43,096 nucleotides of DNA. Origin: UBA970 sp044341785 (GTDB lineage: Bacteria; Bacillota_I; Bacilli_A; RFN20; CAG-826). Location: the NCBI GenBank assembly GCA_044341785.1, contig JBIIRB010000003.1:1-43096 (forward strand). The letters run 5' to 3'. The notes under the pieces are model-generated. The model was given only the letters and a program-made list of their open reading frames with translations, did no database searches and was not told the DNA's origin. Made by a program: the position numbers and the translations under genes. Numbering within the stretch: the stretch's first letter is position 1; each line of letters starts with the position of its first letter. Shown one piece after another: positions 9,501 through 15,955 of this stretch.

Positions 9501-9869
9501 TTTTCAAGTTCAGATGCTGATTTTCTCAATCGTTATCAAGCCAAAGATAATTTTGAAGCGGTTCGGTTAGGTAAGATAGCGGTCAAAGCAGGCTGGCGAC
9601 TCTATTCCAGTGGTCCAGGCATTTATATCCACCAATGGATTAGTCATCTCCTCGGCATTCGTCATGAACAAGGCCAGCTCTTTCTTGATCCAGTCTTGCC
9701 ACACCAATTGGACCAACTGTCCGTTGAGTTTTTTGGCAAACGTTTTCCGACGCGCATCGAATTCAGCTACAAAAAACTTCAAGCGTCTCCTACCATCAAC
9801 GAAAATATCTATCGATCTCGCGCTAAGGTGGAATTATCTAGCAAAAAGCTCGTTAAAATATCGTTTTAG
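6585..9869 (+). CDS. GH94 phosphorylase, probable 1,2-beta-oligoglucan phosphorylase
   Basis: A 1094-residue GH94 enzyme; it would split a beta-glucan with phosphate to give alpha-glucose 1-phosphate. The first ~600 residues are beta-rich and the C-terminal half is the (alpha/alpha)6 catalytic barrel, with QFNGAAWGTRDVCQGPIE near 623-640, the acidic catalytic-loop motif GGGDWDDTLQP at 757-767 and FLDPVLP near the end. At nearly 1100 residues it is much longer than cellobiose phosphorylases (~800), but matches 1,2-beta-oligoglucan phosphorylases (about 1090-1110). The start overlaps the GH3 stop as ATGA, with AAGGAG 6 nt upstream, implying coupled translation. No sugar transporter is visible nearby. 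Confidence 0.8.
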   Translation: MNPLKQTLSLQSLSLPSGKVSFHLLPSGDVHRIDTQLRTDLTYQVNLLKGNLIDGQVANLYLRKKTDSGYVFEKLLGIHSPSSWTMVQHQAIYQGQALGVTYQVTLTVHERGWTYDVLLQPNGTLDTYDLTYGQDVGIAHPGGITANESYTCQYIDHQVFKQDASIAVLSRQNQGDPMYLQVGSTGPIQSYCTDGFQFFGLSFKENFIPEAMLKPDLANENLQYEFAYLTFRTPAFQLQKQAFHTRFYGLVETQPTAFLKSALPVSFLDRSLPWQAGLTLQKMAFKINPKHVLSGRDVSLKDIELRYPERVQEEWLSEQLVSFFTPAKRHVVLKNKEIVTQRPHAHILLGGDIEHAGDHVLASTNYMFGLFQSHFTLGNANFHKLLGDSRNALNVQTISGQRLYVFIKDRYYLLGLPSIYELGFNYAKWIYELGEDTIEVLVDIDLKGQATQLHFHSLQGIQYDVIATHQLIMNEAEYRQDIHVRMQDQSLVIDASTNGFITDHYPHLKYRIASSTPFTVGDESQFILTEEPMQGLLTLSFKQCSQFAITIEGTFKKTFPKLTTLPFQESVQQYDAFILDFASFNIHHPNHTIQQELKKLELITPWYTHNALVHYASPHGLEQFNGAAWGTRDVCQGPIELFMASLRYDLVREILVKVFSRAFVDRGDFPQWFMFDAYYRIQAHESHGDVIHWPLRALAYYLKETNDRTILDEKVTYFDKKKNQFTVKTYTIRHHVQTALKTISEEVIPGTTLPQYGGGDWDDTLQPANRELTQKMVSGWTVALYYEMLSVLASVRPFETKAANEELKNLSMKVKKDYQSYLMPEGTPAGFAIFESIKKRTYLLHPLDENTGLKYRLLPFNRGFISQLFSPDKIAAYLTIIRQHLKHPDGVRLMDTAVTYRGGQKTYFTRAETAANFGREIGIQYVHAHIRYIEAMAKIGQPMEAYWGMFAINPINLRDMVPHALPRQSNVYFSSSDADFLNRYQAKDNFEAVRLGKIAVKAGWRLYSSGPGIYIHQWISHLLGIRHEQGQLFLDPVLPHQLDQLSVEFFGKRFPTRIEFSYKKLQASPTINENIYRSRAKVELSSKKLVKISF

Positions 9870-9880
9870 CTTGCTTTTTT
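9840..9880 (+). terminator. Possible terminator of the glycan operon
   Basis: AGCAAAAAGCT and AGCTTGCT can pair with a small bulge, and a run of six T follows from 9875. The stem lies over the last codons of the GH94 gene. It is imperfect, so this is a moderate call. Confidence 0.4.
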
Positions 9881-9925
9881 AATTTAAAAATTAACCCCGT
9901 TTTCTATCTTTTTTGCATGATTTTA

Positions 9926-9934
9926 TGCTAAAAT
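9926..9934 (+). promoter_or_regulatory. Extended -10 promoter
   Basis: TG-C-TAAAAT forms an extended -10 in the 95-nt gap before the large membrane protein. No acceptable -35 sits 16-18 nt upstream. A clear AGGAGGAAAA ribosome-binding site follows before the ATG at 9965. Confidence 0.5.
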
Positions 9935-9964
9935 TATTTTGCGAATGATCATAGGAGGAAAACC

Positions 9965-12061
9965 ATGAGAAAAGCATTGACCGTCTTAGGCTGGTTCTTT
10001 GTGTTCAGTTTAGTTTTATTATGGGGTTCTAGTTTATATGTTTCAGCGTGGAATCTGAATGCCAGTTTGCATGTCTTTATTAATATTTGGAACTCGATTC
10101 GCCGATTTTTTTTGGGCTTTCACACGTTATCTGAAATTCAATTTTTTATTGCATTAACGGGTGTCGGTTTAATCCTCCTCGCTTCGTTGATTCTTTTCGT
10201 GAAGTTATTAAACCAACGAAAGATCATCGTTGCCTTACTAAGCTTGCTCATGCTCGTATATCTTAACTTTGCTGGTCTATTAGGGTTTATTCCTTTCTTA
10301 GATAACTTTCATCTCGGGGTTGTTGATCCCTCGACCGAAGGGCTTACTTTTTATAGTTATCTTCGGGAGATTATTTTTAATCCTGCCAGCGAGATTGAAG
10401 GATATGTCTTCTTATCTTTCTATGTCTTGGTTGGACTGATTGGTCTCATTTTTATCTTTATTACGTTAACCGATATTATTGAAACGCCTTACGCGATTGC
10501 GCACGTTAAAAAGATGAAAATTGTTCCCGTTCCAGTGAAAGATCCTGTGGAAACGGAATTAAAGAAATTTGAAGTTCCAGGCGTGGTACCTACGCCTCCT
10601 ACTCCCGTGAAAGAAGTTGTGCCCATGGTCACGCCACCGGTTCAAGTTCCTCCAGCAAGCGCTCCAGTTGTCTCACCGGCCAATGTTTCATTAGCGGAAC
10701 AAATGCGGCTCATGATCCAAGAAGAATTGAAAAAAAACGCGCCGAAAGACGGCGATCCTTTTAAGAATGGTCCAGTGATGGTCGCGACCCCTTGGGGCAT
10801 GCAACCGTATACCGGGGTTTTACCGACACAAAACCCTGTTGGTATTTACCCACAGCAAACTGCTCAGCAAGGCATCACTGCGACCAACCATGAAGAAGTT
10901 CGATCAATTGTCATTCAAGAAATTGATCGGTCGGTCGCGTTAAAAAAAGAAATTGCCAAACTTGTCGCCGAAGAACTCGTTAAGTTATCACCGCCATCCA
11001 AAGATTCGGTGTATTCCATCATCAATGATGAATTGGTCAAGTATGATGCTTTAAATCGAGAAGCGATTGATAGTTTAATCGATGAAAAAGTTGAAAAACA
11101 CCAACACAGCGCGATTGAATCCATTAAGACCAATAATGAACAGGTGATGCATGCTTTAGTTGATGCGCGCTTAGAAACCTTGAAAAACTCGCTATCGCAA
11201 AGCCAAGAAAAAGTGATTCATGAAGAAATCGCACGCATCGGCGCAAGTTTACCTTCTTCAAGTGCTTCCCCGGTTAGCCAACCAAGTTTATCGGAAGCCC
11301 AAATCAAACAATTCATCCTCAATGAACTGAACTTGGTCCAAACGAATCAATTAGGCGTCATCCGTTCGATCTTTGCAGAAGAACTTAAAACGTTTATTGA
11401 AGAGAGAAAAAAAAACAACGCTGAAAGTAAACCGACCATTTCACCAATAAATCCACCCGTCGTTCCGCAAGTCATCCAAGATGACGAAGAGGATTTAGAA
11501 GAAGCAGATGACGAAGCGCTCGAAGACGAAGATATCGAAGACGATGATGACGAAAGTGAAGAAAATCAAAGTCCCACCAATGCCGGTTCTCGACTTCCTC
11601 AATTTGTATCGGTGGTCCCCAAAGATTCCTTAGTGACCAAAACCGGAAAGAAAAAAATTATTAAGATTCCTTTTCGTGAACGTATGAAAACGACTACCTT
11701 TGATCTCAAAGAAAATTATGATGAATTAAAAAATTATATTTTGAGTTATCAAGTTAAATCTCGTATTTCGCATTCCGGAGATACTTTCCGCTTGCATCGT
11801 AAAGATTTTATTAAAATGACGATTGCCGGCAAAGGGTTGAAAATTTACTACGCCTTAAATCCTCAAGACTATCAAAACTCCACGTTCCCCGTTGGGGATG
11901 CATCCCGTAAGGCGATGTATCGTGAAATGCCACTATTCTTTAAAGTGAAATCAAGTTTATCCGTGAAACGTGCGAAAACGCTCGTGGATGATTTGATGAA
12001 AAAACGAAATTTAGTTCAACGCGGCATGCTGAATATTAAATGGTCAGAGGAATATAAATAA
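9965..12061 (+). CDS. Large membrane/coiled-coil protein of unknown function
   Basis: A 698-residue protein that I cannot name. Four hydrophobic segments (about residues 7-27, 60-83, 87-112 and 143-170) form a membrane head. A Pro/Val-rich linker (about 195-245) follows, then a charged, helix-prone region (about 300-460), an almost pure Asp/Glu stretch (about 510-545) and a compact basic C-terminal domain (about 575-695). The last domain (FDLKENYDELKNYILSY, then VKSRISHSGDTFRLHR, then KGLKIYYALNPQDY) resembles an uncharacterised domain that I recall from other Bacillota proteins. The topology suggests a membrane anchor with a cytoplasmic arm, perhaps a scaffold or cell-shape protein, but that is a guess. 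It has its own promoter and a strong ribosome-binding site. Confidence 0.6.
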   Translation: MRKALTVLGWFFVFSLVLLWGSSLYVSAWNLNASLHVFINIWNSIRRFFLGFHTLSEIQFFIALTGVGLILLASLILFVKLLNQRKIIVALLSLLMLVYLNFAGLLGFIPFLDNFHLGVVDPSTEGLTFYSYLREIIFNPASEIEGYVFLSFYVLVGLIGLIFIFITLTDIIETPYAIAHVKKMKIVPVPVKDPVETELKKFEVPGVVPTPPTPVKEVVPMVTPPVQVPPASAPVVSPANVSLAEQMRLMIQEELKKNAPKDGDPFKNGPVMVATPWGMQPYTGVLPTQNPVGIYPQQTAQQGITATNHEEVRSIVIQEIDRSVALKKEIAKLVAEELVKLSPPSKDSVYSIINDELVKYDALNREAIDSLIDEKVEKHQHSAIESIKTNNEQVMHALVDARLETLKNSLSQSQEKVIHEEIARIGASLPSSSASPVSQPSLSEAQIKQFILNELNLVQTNQLGVIRSIFAEELKTFIEERKKNNAESKPTISPINPPVVPQVIQDDEEDLEEADDEALEDEDIEDDDDESEENQSPTNAGSRLPQFVSVVPKDSLVTKTGKKKIIKIPFRERMKTTTFDLKENYDELKNYILSYQVKSRISHSGDTFRLHRKDFIKMTIAGKGLKIYYALNPQDYQNSTFPVGDASRKAMYREMPLFFKVKSSLSVKRAKTLVDDLMKKRNLVQRGMLNIKWSEEYK

Positions 12062-12067
12062 ACCTAT

Positions 12068-12646
12068 ATGGAAGTTATCAATCGATTAGGCTGGATCGAA
12101 GTTATCTGTGGTCCAATGTTTGCCGGTAAAAGCGAAGAACTGATTCGCCGTGTTAAACGCTTAGAATATGCTAAGAAAAAAGTGTTAGTTTTTAAACCAG
12201 GCATGGACAATCGCTATTCGGAAACTGAAGTGGTGTCTCATTCCCAACTTAAAACCAAATCGATTGCTATCAAAGAAGCTAAAGACATCTTAAAGTATAT
12301 CTCTCCAGGAAGTTATGCCGTTGCCATTGATGAAGTCCAATTTCTTGATGACTTTGTTCTCGATGTTGCATCGAGTTTGGCTGCATCCGGTATTCGGGTC
12401 ATCTTGGCTGGATTAGACACTGATTTTCGTGGTGAACCCTTCGAGGTGATTGGTAAGATTGTAACTGTTGCCGAATATGTGACCAAACTCACAGCCATAT
12501 GCGTGGTCTGTGGAGCACCTGCGACAAAGACCCAACGCATCTTAAATGGCAAGCCGGCTAATTATTCAGACCCGATTATTCAGGTCGGGGCGTCTGAGTC
12601 TTATGAACCTCGTTGTCGGCATTGCCATGAGATCATCAAGAAATAG
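12068..12646 (+). CDS. tdk: Thymidine kinase
   Basis: A 192-residue type II thymidine kinase that phosphorylates thymidine to dTMP with ATP in the salvage pathway. The Walker A motif GPMFAGKS is at 15-22 and the catalytic/Walker B region is IDEVQF. The C-terminal zinc-binding cysteines appear as CVVCGAP and CRHCHE, and the thymidine-binding lasso lies between. Length is typical. It begins 6 nt after the upstream stop and is probably translated from the same message, since only a weak AGAGGA precedes it. Confidence 0.95.
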   Translation: MEVINRLGWIEVICGPMFAGKSEELIRRVKRLEYAKKKVLVFKPGMDNRYSETEVVSHSQLKTKSIAIKEAKDILKYISPGSYAVAIDEVQFLDDFVLDVASSLAASGIRVILAGLDTDFRGEPFEVIGKIVTVAEYVTKLTAICVVCGAPATKTQRILNGKPANYSDPIIQVGASESYEPRCRHCHEIIKK

Positions 12647-12660
12647 TCATCCATCAAACA

Positions 12661-12669
12661 TGCTATTAT
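12661..12669 (+). promoter_or_regulatory. Extended -10 promoter before the CNNM pair
   Basis: TG-C-TATTAT in the 57-nt gap after tdk, with no good -35. The sequence ATGCTAWWAT recurs here, at 9925 and at 14993, each time in a short intergenic gap. AAAGGAG at 12684-12690 serves the gene at 12704. Confidence 0.4.
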
Positions 12670-12703
12670 CATCTTAGTTTTACAAAGGAGTTTCTTACTA
12701 TTC

Positions 12704-13723
12704 ATGACTGCTGAAGACCCTATCTTGTGGCTTGTGCTATTCCTCCTCATCCTCTTGGGAGGCTATTTTTCCTCGACTGAAACTGCCTTTAGCAAAGCCA
12801 ATCTCATCAAATTAAAAATTCTCGAAGATAAAGGTTCGATTGAAGCTAAAAAAGTTGTTTATTATATTGAACATTTTGACAAAATGGTCGTGCTCACGGT
12901 CATCGGGAGCAATTTAGTTTCGGTTGCCTTATCCACGTTTGCCACGCTTTTGTTCATCAATGCGTTGGGTGAAGCGTTAGCAGAAGCTACTTTTTTAGCG
13001 ACCATTACCTCCGCATTCATCTTTTATTTGTTTATTGATACCTTTCCTAAGTCACTCGCTCGTGGCATCCCCGAATCACTTGCCCTATGGAATGTTCGAT
13101 TCTTATTTATATTTGAATGGTTGTTTAAACCCCTAGCGATGGTCTTAACTTGGGTCATCCAATGGGTTAATTTAGTGTTTAAATCTCCACCCGATCCTTT
13201 AATCACCGAAGCCGATTTTTCTACGGTTGTTCAAGAAGCAACCAAAGAAGGAACATTAAAAAAAGAAGAAAGTGAACTGATTCAATCCGCGTTAGAATTT
13301 GATGATACAACGGTGAAAGAAGTGTTCACGCCGATGGAAAAAGTTTTTGCGTTAGACATTGCTCATTATGATCCCAAAATAGTCAGTCAAATGCTTGCTA
13401 AAACGCGTTTTACCCGTATTCCAATTTATGAAGGGACGCTTCAACATATTGTAGGAACTTTGACGATTAAAAATTATTTTAAGGCGTTGGTAAGTAATCC
13501 ACAGGTTGATTTACGCTCCATCATGACCAAGCCTTATTTAGTAGGAACCAAAGTATTGCTTGATGACTTATTTGCTGGTTTTAAGAAACATCATACGCAT
13601 ATGGCGATTGTGATTGATGATAAAAAAGTGCCTGTGGGTATCGTAACGATGGCCGATGTTTTAGAAGAAATTGTTGGTCAAATGAATGAATACGTGAAAC
13701 GAAAAGAGACGACCCATGGTTAA
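12704..13723 (+). CDS. CNNM/DUF21 membrane protein with CBS pair (short form)
   Basis: A 339-residue member of the CNNM/CorC-type family (hemolysin-like, implicated in Mg2+ or other cation export). An N-terminal DUF21 membrane domain (about 1-165, several hydrophobic segments, GGYFSSTETAFSKANL near the start) precedes two CBS domains (about 190-330). The family motif VKEVFTPMEKV takes the place of the usual V.DIMTPR. It ends soon after VLEEIVGQMNE and lacks the C-terminal CorC_HlyC domain that its neighbour has. AAAGGAG lies 13 nt upstream, and no nearer in-frame start exists. It overlaps the next gene by 8 nt, so the two are likely co-translated and may form a heteromer. Confidence 0.85.
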   Translation: MTAEDPILWLVLFLLILLGGYFSSTETAFSKANLIKLKILEDKGSIEAKKVVYYIEHFDKMVVLTVIGSNLVSVALSTFATLLFINALGEALAEATFLATITSAFIFYLFIDTFPKSLARGIPESLALWNVRFLFIFEWLFKPLAMVLTWVIQWVNLVFKSPPDPLITEADFSTVVQEATKEGTLKKEESELIQSALEFDDTTVKEVFTPMEKVFALDIAHYDPKIVSQMLAKTRFTRIPIYEGTLQHIVGTLTIKNYFKALVSNPQVDLRSIMTKPYLVGTKVLLDDLFAGFKKHHTHMAIVIDDKKVPVGIVTMADVLEEIVGQMNEYVKRKETTHG

Positions 13724-14990
13724 TCCAATGCATGTGATGATCATCGTTGTGCTTTTAATTCTTTCATTGATGTTAAGTTTCTTTTTTTCAGCTTCTGAAA
13801 TTGTCTTTACGAGTGTTTCGGAACGGCAATTAGAAATGATCAAACATCCGCAAAGTTTGAAAAGCTTAAAAATGACTCGCCAATTTCCCACCATTTCAAC
13901 CGCGTTATTGTTTGGTAATGGTTTAGTCAATATCTTCTCGGCTTCGCTGGCCACCTTACTTTCACAATTACTTCTAAAGGACGTGATCGGTGAAGGTTGG
14001 GCTTCCACAGTTTCCTCGTTCATCATCTTTATTTTTGTCATCATTGTTGGAGAAATCATCCCGAAAACGTTAGGTCGTAAATATGCCTTGTCTTGGTCCT
14101 TGGTTTTGGTTCCCTATATTGTGTTTTTTAGAGTAATCTTTTTCCCAGTTGTTTTTATTGTCAATGTTGTCATATCGCTTTTTTCATGGCTTTGGATTCG
14201 TCAAAAAGCACCAGAAGTCGTCACCGATGAAGAATTAGAGTTCATGGTGGATAAAATCGAAGAGAAAGGTCTATTTGATAAAGAGCATGGTAATTTAATT
14301 CGCTCTGCAATTGGATTTTCAGAAACCCAAGCTTATGAAGTCATGACACCTCGAGTTGATATCTTTGGATTTAATGTTGAAGAAGAACTCTCTGTTTTAC
14401 TCGATCATCCTGAAACGTTCTCTTTTTCGCGCATCCCGGTTTATGACCATACGATGGATAAAATTGTCGGGATTTTGCCCACACCCCTGCTCTATGAAAC
14501 GTTGGTGAATGGCCAACCCGTTGACGTGAGAAAACTTTGTCAAAAAGCGTTGTTCGTTCCGCGGACCCAATCGATTAGTACATTATTAAAAACGATGAAT
14601 GAAACCGGTCAGTCAACCGCAATCATCATCGATGAGCATGGCGGTACCGAAGGTTTAATTACGTACGAAGATATTGTGGAAGAACTTCTTGGAGAAATTT
14701 ACGATGAAAGCGATGTGATCAAAGAATGGATCATCAAAAAAGCTGATCATGTTTTTTTGGTCGATGGCAATATGAATGTCGAAGATTTCTTTAAAGAAAT
14801 GAAGATGAAAGTCAAAGTGAGTCCTGATTTTACCACTGTCAGTGGCTGGTGTTTAAAACAACTTGGCCATTTTGCAAAAGTCGGGGATGTATTTACATTT
14901 CGAAAATGGAAAGTGACTATCATCGAAGTCAGTCAGTTTACGGTCGAAAAATTGCAAATCGAATTAAAGGAAGTGCCTCCTAAACCTTAG
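13716..14990 (+). CDS. CNNM/CorC family membrane protein (full length)
   Basis: A 424-residue paralogue of the preceding gene with the complete layout: DUF21 membrane domain (about 1-170, FFFSASEIVFTSVSE near 22-36), two CBS domains (about 195-330, starting AYEVMTPRVD and ending HGGTEGLITYEDIVEELLG) and a C-terminal CorC_HlyC domain (about 345-420). Such proteins bind adenine nucleotides through the CBS pair and are linked to Mg2+ transport. The 8-nt overlap and the different C-termini of the two paralogues suggest a dedicated pair. The transported ion cannot be told from sequence. Confidence 0.88.
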   Translation: MVNPMHVMIIVVLLILSLMLSFFFSASEIVFTSVSERQLEMIKHPQSLKSLKMTRQFPTISTALLFGNGLVNIFSASLATLLSQLLLKDVIGEGWASTVSSFIIFIFVIIVGEIIPKTLGRKYALSWSLVLVPYIVFFRVIFFPVVFIVNVVISLFSWLWIRQKAPEVVTDEELEFMVDKIEEKGLFDKEHGNLIRSAIGFSETQAYEVMTPRVDIFGFNVEEELSVLLDHPETFSFSRIPVYDHTMDKIVGILPTPLLYETLVNGQPVDVRKLCQKALFVPRTQSISTLLKTMNETGQSTAIIIDEHGGTEGLITYEDIVEELLGEIYDESDVIKEWIIKKADHVFLVDGNMNVEDFFKEMKMKVKVSPDFTTVSGWCLKQLGHFAKVGDVFTFRKWKVTIIEVSQFTVEKLQIELKEVPPKP

Positions 14991-14993
14991 TTA

Positions 14994-15002
14994 TGCTAAA
15001 AT
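14994..15002 (+). promoter_or_regulatory. Possible extended -10 before the SDR gene
   Basis: TG-C-TAAAAT repeats the motif found at 9926-9934, with 16 nt to the next ATG. A start point about 7 nt downstream would leave the GAGGA at 15003-15007 mostly outside the transcript, which counts against it. Confidence 0.28.
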
Positions 15003-15018
15003 GAGGACTTGATATTGT

Positions 15019-15954
15019 ATGAAATACACCTCATTTTTAAAAGAAAAAATCGATGATTTGACAGGACAAATTCATGTCATTACTGGTGCGAATTCTGGAC
15101 TTGGTTTTTGGGCTGCAAAACAACTTGCCTATCGTGGTGCAACGATCGTTTTAGCGGTTAGAAATCTTGACGAGGGTATCCGATCTTTGACCACCATTCA
15201 ACACGATATACCTCAGGCCAAAGGATGGGTTTTGTCATTAGATATGGCTTCATTTGAAAGCATTAAAAGTTTTGTAGCAGCATTAAAAAAAACCGTCCAT
15301 CATGTGGATGCTTTACTTCTCAATGCGGGTGTTTATTGTCCAGATCAATCGGCAACAACCATCGAAGCATTTCCGCTCACCACAGGGGTTAATTTTTTTG
15401 GTGCTTATTATCTTTTAAGAGAATCCATCGGCTGGTTAGATACGCAAGGTAAAAAACCAACACGATTAGTTTTTGTGGGATCTAATGCTGCTCATCGCAC
15501 GAATGTGGCTTCGCTTCAAAGTCTGTTAGATGTTAACACTGATTTAAGACTACAATACGGTTTATCCAAAGTTGCCTTATCGCGTTTATTTCATGTGATG
15601 CAACTCAACTTAAACTTGTTTGATTTTCCTGATCGCAAAAACATCAGTTCATTACTCGTGAATCCTGGTTTATCTTCCACGTCTCTGTTTCGCAATCTTC
15701 AACCCACGTGGATCAAAAACATCGTTTTATGGTTTGCAAAAACTTTCTTTCCTGAACCCGAGCAAGCATCGCTTGTGTTAACCTATGCCATGGGTAATCG
15801 TTATGTTGTGAATGGAAGCTATTATGGTGTGCATGGTTTATGGAATGGATTCGGACAACCTTCCAAGATGACCATCCCCAATCACTTCATTGAAGGTTCT
15901 GCTAAACTCATGTATGACACAGGTAAATTAATTAAAATGAAAGAGGTTCGCTAA
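15019..15954 (+). CDS. Short-chain dehydrogenase/reductase (SDR)
   Basis: A 311-residue NAD(P)-dependent oxidoreductase of the classical SDR fold, resembling the retinol-dehydrogenase-like branch. The dinucleotide motif TGANSGLG is near residue 22, NAG near 98, the catalytic serine lies in LVFVGSNAAH and the catalytic YxxxK is YGLSK near 180. No membrane segment is present. It lies between the CNNM pair and an ABC-F gene, starting 2 nt before the latter, so context gives no substrate. The substrate is unknown. Confidence 0.82.
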   Translation: MKYTSFLKEKIDDLTGQIHVITGANSGLGFWAAKQLAYRGATIVLAVRNLDEGIRSLTTIQHDIPQAKGWVLSLDMASFESIKSFVAALKKTVHHVDALLLNAGVYCPDQSATTIEAFPLTTGVNFFGAYYLLRESIGWLDTQGKKPTRLVFVGSNAAHRTNVASLQSLLDVNTDLRLQYGLSKVALSRLFHVMQLNLNLFDFPDRKNISSLLVNPGLSSTSLFRNLQPTWIKNIVLWFAKTFFPEPEQASLVLTYAMGNRYVVNGSYYGVHGLWNGFGQPSKMTIPNHFIEGSAKLMYDTGKLIKMKEVR

Positions 15955-15955
15955 C

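Noticed and set aside
6585..9869. GH94 enzyme as cellobiose phosphorylase
   Set aside because: It is about 300 residues too long and sits next to a GH3 gene as in beta-1,2-glucan loci, so the SOGP-type assignment is favoured, though not proven.
9913..9934. TTGCAT / TAAAAT as a -35/-10 pair
   Set aside because: The spacer is only 10 nt; the -10 is better explained as an extended -10.
13661..14059. 132-residue minus-strand ORF
   Set aside because: It lies wholly opposite the CNNM gene's membrane segments; the residue pattern mirrors that gene and no start signals exist.
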